A program made the translations under genes and the position numbers. From Akkermansia muciniphila (GTDB taxonomy: Bacteria; Verrucomicrobiota; Verrucomicrobiia; Verrucomicrobiales; Akkermansiaceae), in contig CAMCCX010000020.1 in NCBI GenBank assembly GCA_945873305.1, positions 1 to 39,016 on the forward strand: a DNA stretch of 39,016 nt, read 5' to 3'. Positions 1-8,411 of this stretch are shown here, in pieces (positions within the stretch are counted from its first letter, which is position 1; each line of letters begins with the position of its first letter). The notes beneath the pieces are model-generated. The model was not told the DNA's origin and ran no database searches. It worked only from the letters and a program-made list of their open reading frames with translations.

Positions 1-567
<567 letters not shown>

Positions 568-578
568 CTCCCACCGCC

Positions 579-2300
579 ATGCTCCGCTACCTGCTCTCCC
601 TCGCGCTCGTCCTGCAGGTTTCCGCCCAGGAAACCATGATCCGCCAGGTCTTCGATCCGGGGACCGACACCCACGTCGAGGTGCTCGCCCTTTTCTCCAA
701 ACCCTCGCCCGGCGGCTACTTCCCGGTGCGGGTGAAAATCGCTAACAACCTGAAGAACGACAGCAACGTCTGGATCGAGTTCACCAGCAAGGCGGACTAC
801 AGCAACGACCTTCAAACCACCTCCTCCTTCAATTTCACTGCCAGCGGCGGAAAAACCATCACCCGCGACATCCTCGTGCCGCTCAGTCCACTCGGCACCT
901 CCCAGGCCGACATCAACGTCGAGGCCACGCTCGGCGGCTCCATGGGCCGGGCCGAAAACACAATCCGCACCACCATTGACGCCAATCAGCCCGCAGTCCT
1001 GCTCAGCGAGGCGCTTTTCACCCCTAACGCATCCTCGCTCGACAGCGCGACTACCGCCAAAGGTGGCGGTTCCAGCCGTGGCTCGAACGAGTTCGCCGCC
1101 AAGTTCGATCCCAAACAACTCCCCGACGACTGGCTCGCATTTTCCGGCTACGACAGCGTGATCATGACCGACGGCGACTGGACGAACATCCCGCCCGGCG
1201 GCCGCAACGCAATTCTCTCGTGGCTCCGGCTCGGCGGCCAGTTAGTCATTTATTCGACGGGCTCCGCGACGGCGGCGGAATTGGGCATCCCGGCGGAAAC
1301 GAGTTTCGGCACCGTCGCCATCCGTCCTGTTTCATCCGGCTTGAAACTGGACGCCCCCGCAGTGGTGAAACTCGTCACCGGCAACGCCACCAAGCCGCAG
1401 CAGGTCTCGCAGCAGAGCAATTTCCAAAGCTCATGGCCGCTTCAGATCCTCTTCGGCGCGCAGACCTTCCGCTACGCGCTTTTCATCGCAATCCTGATCC
1501 TCTTCGGCATCCTCGTCGGCCCGGTAAACCTCTTCGTCTTCGCGAAATCCGGCCAGCGCCACAAACTCTTCATCACCACTCCTATCATTTCGCTGGGAGC
1601 CAGCTTGATCCTCATCGCCCTGATCATCGTGCAGGACGGATTCGGCGGCAACGGCATCCGCCGCGTGCTGATGGAAGTCCGTCCCGACGCCGGCGCCAAC
1701 GCCGCCTATCTCCATCAGGAACAATTCTGCCGCACCGGCGTCCTCACCGGCTCGCGCTTCACCATCGACACGCCATCCACCTTCGAGCCCGTGGTCATCG
1801 CCGCCAGCCGCTGGGCCCGCTTCACCGATGGCTCCGGCGCGAAAGGCAACTTCAACCTCCAGCCCGCCGATGGCAAACTCCAGGCTTCCGGCGATTGGTT
1901 CCAAAGCCGCTCCGAGCACGGCCATGTTCTATCCGCCGTCGTCGCCACCCGCGGCCGCATCGAAAAAACCGACACGCCCGGGACCTGCCTTTCCACCTTC
2001 GAGTTCCCCATCGACACGCTTTTCTATCTGGATGAAGCGAAGCAATGGCACCGCGCAGAAGCCATCACCGCCGGCAAGCGATTCACCCTCACCCCGGTGG
2101 AAAATTCCATGGTCGATCCCGCGCTCGCCACGGAAATCAACGCCTTCGCCGCCCGCAACCAACAGTTCCTTAAAACCTCCACCAAGCGCCCCGGCCACTT
2201 CATCGCCATCACCACCCACGCCCCCGGCATCGACACCAACCCCGGCATCCGCTGGAAGGAAACCCGCACCGTCATCACCGGCCCGATCGTCTCACCCTGA
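579..2300 (+). CDS. Exported membrane protein of the MoxR/VWA operon, function unknown
   Basis: This is a 573-residue protein with an N-terminal signal peptide (residues 1 to about 17, ending VSAQ). A large periplasmic beta-rich region is followed by two membrane segments near residues 299-321 and 330-352, linked by a short basic loop with a GPVNLFVF motif. A second soluble domain fills the rest. This layout, including the GPVN-type membrane hairpin, is seen in membrane proteins encoded next to MoxR/DUF58/VWA genes, where the first soluble part often resembles a class I glutamine amidotransferase fold without catalytic residues. I do not recognise an enzymatic motif. The start ATG at 579 has a C-rich leader and no Shine-Dalgarno. 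It sits 11 nt behind moxR and 9 nt before the ABC ATPase gene, so co-expression is likely. A role in envelope stress or assembly is inference only. Confidence 0.8.
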   Translation: MLRYLLSLALVLQVSAQETMIRQVFDPGTDTHVEVLALFSKPSPGGYFPVRVKIANNLKNDSNVWIEFTSKADYSNDLQTTSSFNFTASGGKTITRDILVPLSPLGTSQADINVEATLGGSMGRAENTIRTTIDANQPAVLLSEALFTPNASSLDSATTAKGGGSSRGSNEFAAKFDPKQLPDDWLAFSGYDSVIMTDGDWTNIPPGGRNAILSWLRLGGQLVIYSTGSATAAELGIPAETSFGTVAIRPVSSGLKLDAPAVVKLVTGNATKPQQVSQQSNFQSSWPLQILFGAQTFRYALFIAILILFGILVGPVNLFVFAKSGQRHKLFITTPIISLGASLILIALIIVQDGFGGNGIRRVLMEVRPDAGANAAYLHQEQFCRTGVLTGSRFTIDTPSTFEPVVIAASRWARFTDGSGAKGNFNLQPADGKLQASGDWFQSRSEHGHVLSAVVATRGRIEKTDTPGTCLSTFEFPIDTLFYLDEAKQWHRAEAITAGKRFTLTPVENSMVDPALATEINAFAARNQQFLKTSTKRPGHFIAITTHAPGIDTNPGIRWKETRTVITGPIVSP

Positions 2301-2309
2301 CATTTCTCC

Positions 2310-3323
2310 ATGTCCGCCCTAAAAATCAACAATCTCTACCGCTACTTCGGCGATCTCAAAGCCGTCAACGGTGTGACCTTCGAAGTCCCCCACGGCTCCG
2401 TCTGTGGCTTCGTCGGTGCCAACGGCGCCGGGAAAACCACCACCATGCGCATCCTCGCCACGCTCGACTATCCGACGCTCGGCTCGGCGGAAGTCTGCGG
2501 GATCAACGTGGTCCACCACCCGGCGGAAGTTCGAAAACTCATCGGCTGGATGCCCGACCACTTCGGAAACTACGAGCACATGACGGTGCTCGAGTATCTG
2601 GACTTCTACGCCCGCGCGCTCGGCTACAAAGGCAAGGAGCGCCGCCAGCGCATCCAGGAGGTGATGGACTTCACCGACCTCGTCCCCTTAGCCGAGCGAT
2701 TTTCCAACAAGCTCTCCAAAGGCATGACCCAGCGCCTCGGCCTCGGCCGCGCGCTGCTCCACGACCCGCAGGTGCTCATCATGGACGAGCCCGCCGCCGG
2801 TCTCGATCCGAAAGCCCGCGTCGAGCTCAAGCACCTCATCCGGGTGTTAGCCAAGGAGGGCAAAACCATTTTCATCTCCTCCCACATCCTCTCCGAGCTC
2901 GGCGAGATGTGCGATTCCCTGCTCTTCATCAACAACGGCCGCATCGTCCATCACGGCGATTCGGAAACCCTCCGCCGCGGCTCCGACACGCTCGGCGGCG
3001 TGCTTTACGACGTGCAGGTGGACGGCAAACCCGACTCCGTTTCCGACTGGTGCGTGCTCCAGCCGAACGTCGAGTTCCTCGAAGCCCGCAAGCAAGGCGG
3101 CCGCATCCGCATCGACACCGAGGACCCGACCAAAGCCGCCGACGTGCTCGCCCGCATGGTCAAGGACGGCCTCCGCATCACCGAGTTCCACCGCGAGCAG
3201 CGCAATCTCGAAGACGCCTTCATCGACATCATCGGCCGGCTAGATTCCGGCAAGCCCGCAATGCCTCCGCCGCTACCTTCGGTAACGTCGAACATCGAAC
3301 TTCCAACGTCGAACATCGAATGA
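2310..3323 (+). CDS. ABC transporter ATP-binding protein (GldA/Nos-type exporter)
   Basis: This 337-residue ABC ATPase has Walker A GANGAGKT at residues 36-43 (Lys42), signature LSKGM at 135-139 and Walker B VLIMDEP at 155-161 with Glu160 as catalytic base. It is followed by a C-terminal extension typical of DrrA/GldA-like subunits of ABC-2 exporters. Its partner is the ABC-2 permease encoded next. The last 12 or so residues (SNIELPTSNIE) are not protein-family sequence. They are translated from an intergenic repeat that begins at about 3284, and the stop TGA 3321-3323 lies inside that repeat. The native gene probably ended a little after residue 320. Start ATG 2310 is preceded by a pyrimidine-rich leader. 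The substrate cannot be told from sequence. Confidence 0.93.
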   Translation: MSALKINNLYRYFGDLKAVNGVTFEVPHGSVCGFVGANGAGKTTTMRILATLDYPTLGSAEVCGINVVHHPAEVRKLIGWMPDHFGNYEHMTVLEYLDFYARALGYKGKERRQRIQEVMDFTDLVPLAERFSNKLSKGMTQRLGLGRALLHDPQVLIMDEPAAGLDPKARVELKHLIRVLAKEGKTIFISSHILSELGEMCDSLLFINNGRIVHHGDSETLRRGSDTLGGVLYDVQVDGKPDSVSDWCVLQPNVEFLEARKQGGRIRIDTEDPTKAADVLARMVKDGLRITEFHREQRNLEDAFIDIIGRLDSGKPAMPPPLPSVTSNIELPTSNIE

Positions 3324-3382
3324 AGAAGCAACTCCTCTTCCCTTCAACGTTCGATGTTGGACGTTCGGTGTGCGATGTTCAA
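3284..3382. repeat. Dispersed AACGTCGAACATCGAA-type intergenic repeat
   Basis: A 16-bp unit AACGTCGAACATCGAA occurs at 3284-3299 and again at 3305-3320 (21-bp step). About 25 bp later, 3345-3382 carries the same motif inverted (CGATGTTGGACGTTCG and a degraded second unit), so the RNA could fold on itself. This layout resembles the dispersed intergenic repeats known from many Verrucomicrobiota and related environmental genomes. The left arm supplies the C-terminus and stop of the ABC ATPase; the right arm ends 11 bp before the permease start. Confidence 0.75.
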
Positions 3383-3393
3383 ATCCCTTCCTT

Positions 3394-4833
3394 ATGATCA
3401 CCCACCTCACCGATTTCTCCGACAAGCTCTCGCCGATGCTGGTCAAGGAGCTGCGCCAGGGCCTGCGCGCCCGCAGCTTCACGATGCTGTTTCTGATTTT
3501 CCAAATCCTGCTAGGTTTCATCCTGCTTTCCGCAAGCGCGTCATCCACCACGGATTACGCCGGATCATTCGCATCCGGAGTGATCTTCACGATGTTCGGG
3601 ATCGCCGCCCTCTTCATCCAGCCGATGCGCGGGGTCACCGCGCTGTCCGCGGAAATCACCGGCAACACCATTGAAATGATGGCGCTCACCCGGCTGAGCG
3701 CCTCGCGGATCGTCCTCGGAAAATGGATCGCCATCATCAGTCAGACGACGCTGATCCTCATCACCATCATCCCCTATCTGATCCTGCGCTACTTCTTCGG
3801 CGGCATGGTCCTGCTGGGAGAATTGGTCTTTCTCTCGCTCATTTTCATGACTTCCATGGCCATGACGGCAGTCATGGTGGGAATGTCGGGAACGAACGCG
3901 AAGCTCAGCCGGATCCTGCCAGTCATTGGCTTCATCTTCATGATCCAAATCATTTCGGGGATCTTGTTCCGCGGTGGCTTCAACAACTTCATGAGCTACT
4001 GCACGCTATCCGACTTGGAGTCCCGCGTCGGAATTTTCTCCTATATCTGCTTCATCACCTATCTCGGCTGGTGCGCGCTCTCCCATGGTGTCTCCGTCAT
4101 CGCACCCGCCGCGGAAAACCACTCGACACTCCGCCGCCTGATAGCTCTCGGACTCACCTGCCTCGCCGTGGGAGCCGGATTCCACCCCGCTGTGGAGGGC
4201 CCCGCCCTGCTGGTCATTTTCGTAATCATCCTAGCTCCCGCCGTGATCACCGCGCTGACAGAACCTTCCAACTTGCTACCTCCGATCTGCACGCCGTTCT
4301 TGAAACGCGGTCTGCTGGGCCGGATGGCAAGCGTGTTCCTGCTGCCGGGATGGCCCGCCGGTGTCTTCTATACCGTGCTCCTTCTCGCGATCAGCAGCGC
4401 CGGACTCCTTGCCGCCGCGAGCCCTACCCTCAGTCCGTCCGACATTTCAGAAATCAAGATCGCCACTCTCGGCCTGGTCGGCGGCATCCTGCTGGCCGCG
4501 TTGTTAGCATCGAATTTCAGCAAACAGGAAAGCAAGCGCTTCACCAACTTTGTCGTCTTCGCGCTGGCTTCTATCATCCTGACGATCATCCCGACCATCT
4601 TCGCCAACATCAACAACCACGAAAGCTACCTCTGGTTTTTCATCTGGAATCCTCCGATATTCATCACAATGGCGGACGAAAGCAGTTTCGACAAAAACCA
4701 GCTCCTAACCGCGGTGATGATCGTTGACGGCATCATTCTCAGTTTGCTGCTCGCGACAGCCACAATCGCCTTCCGAGGCTACCGCGAAATCCTCAAGGAA
4801 GCCGAAAGCGGACTCGCCACACCCACTCCATGA
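3394..4833 (+). CDS. ABC-2 type transporter permease
   Basis: This is a polytopic membrane protein of about 479 residues with many hydrophobic helices. The N-terminus, MITHLTDFSDKLSPMLVKEL, leads into a basic coupling segment (RQGLRARSF) and then the first membrane helix, as in ABC-2 permeases of the Gld/Nos/YhaP type. I chose ATG 3394 because an upstream in-frame GTG at 3370 lies inside the intergenic repeat. It pairs with the ATPase encoded just upstream. The stop overlaps the DUF58 start by 4 nt (ATGA at 4830-4833), which suggests translational coupling. The substrate is unknown. Placement of an ABC exporter inside a MoxR/VWA operon is recurrent in Verrucomicrobiota-like gene sets, as far as I recall. 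Confidence 0.88.
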   Translation: MITHLTDFSDKLSPMLVKELRQGLRARSFTMLFLIFQILLGFILLSASASSTTDYAGSFASGVIFTMFGIAALFIQPMRGVTALSAEITGNTIEMMALTRLSASRIVLGKWIAIISQTTLILITIIPYLILRYFFGGMVLLGELVFLSLIFMTSMAMTAVMVGMSGTNAKLSRILPVIGFIFMIQIISGILFRGGFNNFMSYCTLSDLESRVGIFSYICFITYLGWCALSHGVSVIAPAAENHSTLRRLIALGLTCLAVGAGFHPAVEGPALLVIFVIILAPAVITALTEPSNLLPPICTPFLKRGLLGRMASVFLLPGWPAGVFYTVLLLAISSAGLLAAASPTLSPSDISEIKIATLGLVGGILLAALLASNFSKQESKRFTNFVVFALASIILTIIPTIFANINNHESYLWFFIWNPPIFITMADESSFDKNQLLTAVMIVDGIILSLLLATATIAFRGYREILKEAESGLATPTP

Positions 4834-5708
4834 CACCCGCCGCACTCCAGCAGTGTCATTCCAACGCGTTGGCGGCGTCCGCACGCTTGCGCCTGCCGCT
4901 CCGCTCTCGCGTCTGGCGCGGTCAGGCCGGCGAGTTCACCGGCGGCGGCACCGGTTCGTCCATGGATTTCCAAGACCACCGCGCCTACTCGCCAGGCGAT
5001 GACCCGCGCCACATCAACTGGCAAGCCTACGCCCGCACCGGCAGCTACACGATGAAGCTCTTCCGCGAGGAAGTGCGCCCCGTCGTGGACCTGATCCTCG
5101 ACGCCTCGGAGTCGATGTTCTTCGACGAGAAAAAAGCCGCCCGCACCGCCGAGATTTTCTATCTGATCGCCGAAAGCTCGCAGTCCGCCGGTGCCTCGCT
5201 CGCCCTCCACGCCGTCCGCGGCGACGCCACGCTCGCGCTCGACCCCGCCACGCTGCGCAGCCACCAGTGGCTGGACACCGCCCGCGCGCTGCCCGCCGCC
5301 GACTCCGCGAAAGCGCCCGATCTCACCCGCCTGCCGCTGCGCGCCAACGCGATCCGCGTTTTCCTATCCGATCTCTTGTTCGCCGCCGATCCCGAGCCCA
5401 TCCTCCGCCACCTCGGCCAGCGCCACGGCAGCGTCGTTCTATTTTCACCCTTCCTCGAATCCGAAGCCCGCCCCGCATGGTCGGGAAATTACGAGTTCAT
5501 TGATCCCGAGCGAAACTCCCATCATCCCCACCGCATCGAGCCCGCCACGCTCCGCCGCTATCAGGAAGCTTACGCTGATCATTTCGCGCTCTGGAAACAG
5601 CACGCCCGCCGCCAGCAAGCCGCCTTCGCCCGCATCCCGGCGGAGGAGGATTTCGCCACCGCCCTCTTCCGCGAAGCCGTCCCCGCCGGGGCGCTTGAGC
5701 CCCATTGA
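4830..5708 (+). CDS. DUF58 domain-containing protein
   Basis: This 292-residue soluble protein carries the DUF58 signature: GGGTGSSMDF..HRAYSPGDDPRHINW at about residues 38-66, then KLFREE and a VWA-like strand VDLILDASESM at about 88-98. DUF58 proteins are the standard partners of MoxR ATPases and VWA proteins (the BatA/BatB or Aerotolerance-operon type). The DASES sequence matches a MIDAS DxSxS motif, so metal binding is plausible. The start overlaps the permease stop by 4 nt. The product probably acts at the cytoplasmic face of the membrane, as it has no signal peptide or membrane helix. Confidence 0.92.
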   Translation: MTPAALQQCHSNALAASARLRLPLRSRVWRGQAGEFTGGGTGSSMDFQDHRAYSPGDDPRHINWQAYARTGSYTMKLFREEVRPVVDLILDASESMFFDEKKAARTAEIFYLIAESSQSAGASLALHAVRGDATLALDPATLRSHQWLDTARALPAADSAKAPDLTRLPLRANAIRVFLSDLLFAADPEPILRHLGQRHGSVVLFSPFLESEARPAWSGNYEFIDPERNSHHPHRIEPATLRRYQEAYADHFALWKQHARRQQAAFARIPAEEDFATALFREAVPAGALEPH

Positions 5709-5730
5709 TTTCCACCTAACCACAACATCC

Positions 5731-6627
5731 ATGAAAATTCACACCACCATCGCCGCGCTCTTGCTCGCCACTCTGCCTCTCGCCCGGGCGAACAGCGACA
5801 TGCGGGACTGGGCTTTCGTCGAAGGCGCTCCCCTTCGCGCCGAGTTGACCGAGTATAACGAAAAGACCGGCGAGATCTCCCTGCGTAAGGAAGACAAGAC
5901 CGTGCTCAAATTCCAGCGCGACGACTTGTCCACCATCGACAAGGCGTGGCTGCTTCAATGGGTGGAATTCAAGGAAGAGATGGAGGCCATGGTGCAAAAG
6001 CTCGGCGGCACCATCGAGAAGAAGACGGGAACCGGAAAGTTCACCACCGAGTATTCCGTCTATCATCCCTCGGAAAACACTGCCAGCGACAAGCGGCCGA
6101 TGATCATTCTCTTCCACCCGGGAGGCAACGGGCACCGCGACATCCTGCGCTACGTGGAAGCCGCCGAAGCCGTCAAAATGACCGTCGTGTCCTGCGAGAC
6201 ATTCCAGAATTCAGGAGACTCCGCCGAGATCGAGGCCGCCTATCTAGAGCGCTTCAGGGAATTGCTGCCACAGATCGAAGCCGCCGTGCCGCACGATCCA
6301 AAGCGCGTCTTCATGGGCGGCATCTCGGGCGGCGGCTGGCGCGCCTACCACTACTCGGCGCAAATCGAACGCCCGTGGGCGGGGATTTTCGCGAATTGCA
6401 GCTGGGTGGGCGACGAGAAATACTGGGATCTTCCCTATCCGAAAATGAAGGTCGTGATAGTGGACGGCGACAAAGATTACGGTCGCTATACGATTGAGAG
6501 GGATGTCGAAGTCATCCGCAAGAGTGGCTCGGAAATCTCGATTCAGGCTTTCGAAGGCGGACATCAGGTCGCGCCAGCGTCCGTGATGACGAAATCCTTC
6601 CGCTGGCTTCTGGGTGAGATCCAGTGA
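5731..6627 (+). CDS. Secreted alpha/beta-hydrolase with N-terminal SHD1-like domain
   Basis: This is a 298-residue protein with a cleavable signal peptide (about residues 1-21, ending LARA). An SHD1-like segment comes next (DWAFVEGAPLRAEL...TVLKFQRDDLS..DKAWL, about residues 27-75), then a hydrolase domain. The nucleophile motif G-I-S-G-G puts Ser199 at the elbow. VIVDGDKD offers the acid and GGH (His278) the catalytic histidine, so the triad looks intact. The family resembles secreted feruloyl/acetyl esterases and PHB-depolymerase-like hydrolases; the substrate is not readable. I chose ATG 5731 because it directly starts the signal peptide; the open frame upstream is an out-of-frame shadow of the DUF58 gene. 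It sits between DUF58 and BatA genes, an unusual place for a secreted hydrolase. Confidence 0.85.
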   Translation: MKIHTTIAALLLATLPLARANSDMRDWAFVEGAPLRAELTEYNEKTGEISLRKEDKTVLKFQRDDLSTIDKAWLLQWVEFKEEMEAMVQKLGGTIEKKTGTGKFTTEYSVYHPSENTASDKRPMIILFHPGGNGHRDILRYVEAAEAVKMTVVSCETFQNSGDSAEIEAAYLERFRELLPQIEAAVPHDPKRVFMGGISGGGWRAYHYSAQIERPWAGIFANCSWVGDEKYWDLPYPKMKVVIVDGDKDYGRYTIERDVEVIRKSGSEISIQAFEGGHQVAPASVMTKSFRWLLGEIQ

Positions 6628-6662
6628 CGAAGCGTTTTCCAAGCCGGGCCTTCTTTCCCTAA

Positions 6663-8411
6663 ATGCTCACCCTCGCAAATCCACTCGGACTTCTCGCCCT
6701 GCTCGGCATCCCCGCCGTGCTGGCGATTCATTTCCTCCAGCGGAAAGCCGTCGAGCTCCCGGTCTCCACGCTATTCCTGCTAGATCGCACCCACCGCGAC
6801 GCCGCCAGCGGGCGGCGGCTGGAGCGGATCATTCCGTCCATCCCGCTGTGGATGCAGTTGCTCGCCGTGTTGCTGCTCGCATGGTTTCTCGCGGAACCGC
6901 GCCTGCAGAAATCCGGCAGCGTTCAGCGCATCGCCGTCGTGCTGGATTCATCCGCGTCGATGGGCGTTTTCAAGAACGACGCCATCGCCCGCCTCGCCGC
7001 CGAGTTACCTGGTTTCCAAGGCCCGGCGTCCACCATCGAGTTCACCGTCATCGAGTCCGCTCCCAACCGCCCGCGCCTCTATGCCGGATCTTCGATCGAT
7101 GAACTCAAGACCGTTCTTGAAAAATGGCAACCGCTCGACGGCCTCACCGATCCCACGCAAGCCCTCCGCCTCGCGCGTTCCCTCGTTTCCCGCGAGGGGA
7201 CCGTCATCTATCTGACCGACACCCCGGCGGACTCGCTGCCCTTCGAGGCCCGGCTCATCGCGGTTGGCGATCCGGTGGAAAACGTCGGCTTCACCGGAGT
7301 CACCTTCGCCACCGAGGAAGGCGCGCTCGTCTGGCGGGCGCTCGTCCGCAACTACAGCAAGACCGCGGCCGATCGCACCTGGTCGATCCAGACCGCCACC
7401 GGCGGCACGGAGCCACGCAAGATCCGTCTCGATCCCGGCGCGCTCATCACCCTCCAATCCGCCTTCCCCGCCGATGCGAAAAACGTCCGCCTCGTCCTCA
7501 CGCCCGACCGTTTTCCGATGGACGACACGCTTCCATTAGTCGCGCCCAAGCCCAAGTCCCTCGCGCTCTTCACCGCCACCTCGCCCGCCTTCGCCGACCT
7601 GACAGAAAAGCTCCTCCGCGCCCTCGATGCCGCCGTCCCCACCAACGACGCCGCCACCGCGGACCTATCCATCACCTCCTACGATCCGCTAGACCCCGTG
7701 CTCCCCCCGGGAAATTCCGTCATCTTCGTCGAAGACAGCACCCGCAGCGGAGCCTACCTCAAAGGCGGCATCCTCGCCGAGCCGCACCCGCTGCTAGACA
7801 GCCTCAACTGGCAGTCCCTGCTCGTCCGCGAAACCATCGAGCTCGACCGGCTTCCCAGCGACACCGTCATTCTCTGGCAGGACAAACGCCCGCTCATTTT
7901 CCTGCGGGAAAAGGCCGTCACCCGCCAACTCTGCTTCAACTTCGACCTCCACCTCTCCAACGCCTCCAATCAGCCAGCCTTCATCGTCCTGCTCCACCGC
8001 TTCGCCGAGTCCATCCGCGAGGCCAAAGTCGCGCCCACTTCCGCGAATCTCGAAACCGGCCAACCGATCAAAATCACCTCCGCTCCCGACCTCCCGCTCC
8101 AAATCGCCGCCACCGACCTCGCCGGCAAACCACTCCCCATTCCCTCCTCCACAAGCCTGGCACCTGCCACGCCCTGTTTCCTAACCATCCGCCAGAACGA
8201 AACCCCGCTGCTCGACGCCGCCGTTTTCTTCGCAGACACCCGCGAGGCCGACTTCTCCGCCTGCGGCAAATCCGACCCCGCCGCGAACGCCAACCCATCC
8301 ACTATCGAGCGCCACACCCAACCCGATCCGCTCTGGCGCGTCTGGATTCTGTTATTGATCGCCGCCCTTCTCGTTTCCTGGAAATTCACCGCCGGGAGGG
8401 CTACCCCATGA
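6663..8411 (+). CDS. BatA-type membrane protein with VWA domain
   Basis: This 582-residue protein starts with the BatA N-terminal domain: LANPLGLLALLGIPAVLAIHFLQR, the juxtamembrane STLFLL, and a second helix near residues 60-76. A VWA-like domain follows whose MIDAS reads D95-S-S97-A-S99. The C-terminus has a membrane helix (VWILLLIAALLVSW) and a short basic tail. The order helix-loop-helix-VWA-helix is the usual BatA/aerotolerance architecture. These proteins are considered periplasm-facing partners of the MoxR ATPase and DUF58. The stop overlaps the next start by 4 nt (ATGA 8408-8411), indicating coupled translation with the second VWA protein. Confidence 0.88.
   Translation: MLTLANPLGLLALLGIPAVLAIHFLQRKAVELPVSTLFLLDRTHRDAASGRRLERIIPSIPLWMQLLAVLLLAWFLAEPRLQKSGSVQRIAVVLDSSASMGVFKNDAIARLAAELPGFQGPASTIEFTVIESAPNRPRLYAGSSIDELKTVLEKWQPLDGLTDPTQALRLARSLVSREGTVIYLTDTPADSLPFEARLIAVGDPVENVGFTGVTFATEEGALVWRALVRNYSKTAADRTWSIQTATGGTEPRKIRLDPGALITLQSAFPADAKNVRLVLTPDRFPMDDTLPLVAPKPKSLALFTATSPAFADLTEKLLRALDAAVPTNDAATADLSITSYDPLDPVLPPGNSVIFVEDSTRSGAYLKGGILAEPHPLLDSLNWQSLLVRETIELDRLPSDTVILWQDKRPLIFLREKAVTRQLCFNFDLHLSNASNQPAFIVLLHRFAESIREAKVAPTSANLETGQPIKITSAPDLPLQIAATDLAGKPLPIPSSTSLAPATPCFLTIRQNETPLLDAAVFFADTREADFSACGKSDPAANANPSTIERHTQPDPLWRVWILLLIAALLVSWKFTAGRATP

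Noticed and set aside
3370-3393. Upstream GTG start for the ABC permease
   Set aside because: It lies inside the dispersed intergenic repeat; ATG 3394 fits the family N-terminus.
7124-8407. Large upstream extension of the second VWA gene
   Set aside because: It overlaps the BatA gene in another frame with Arg/Pro-rich nonsense; the 4-nt overlap at 8408 marks the real start.
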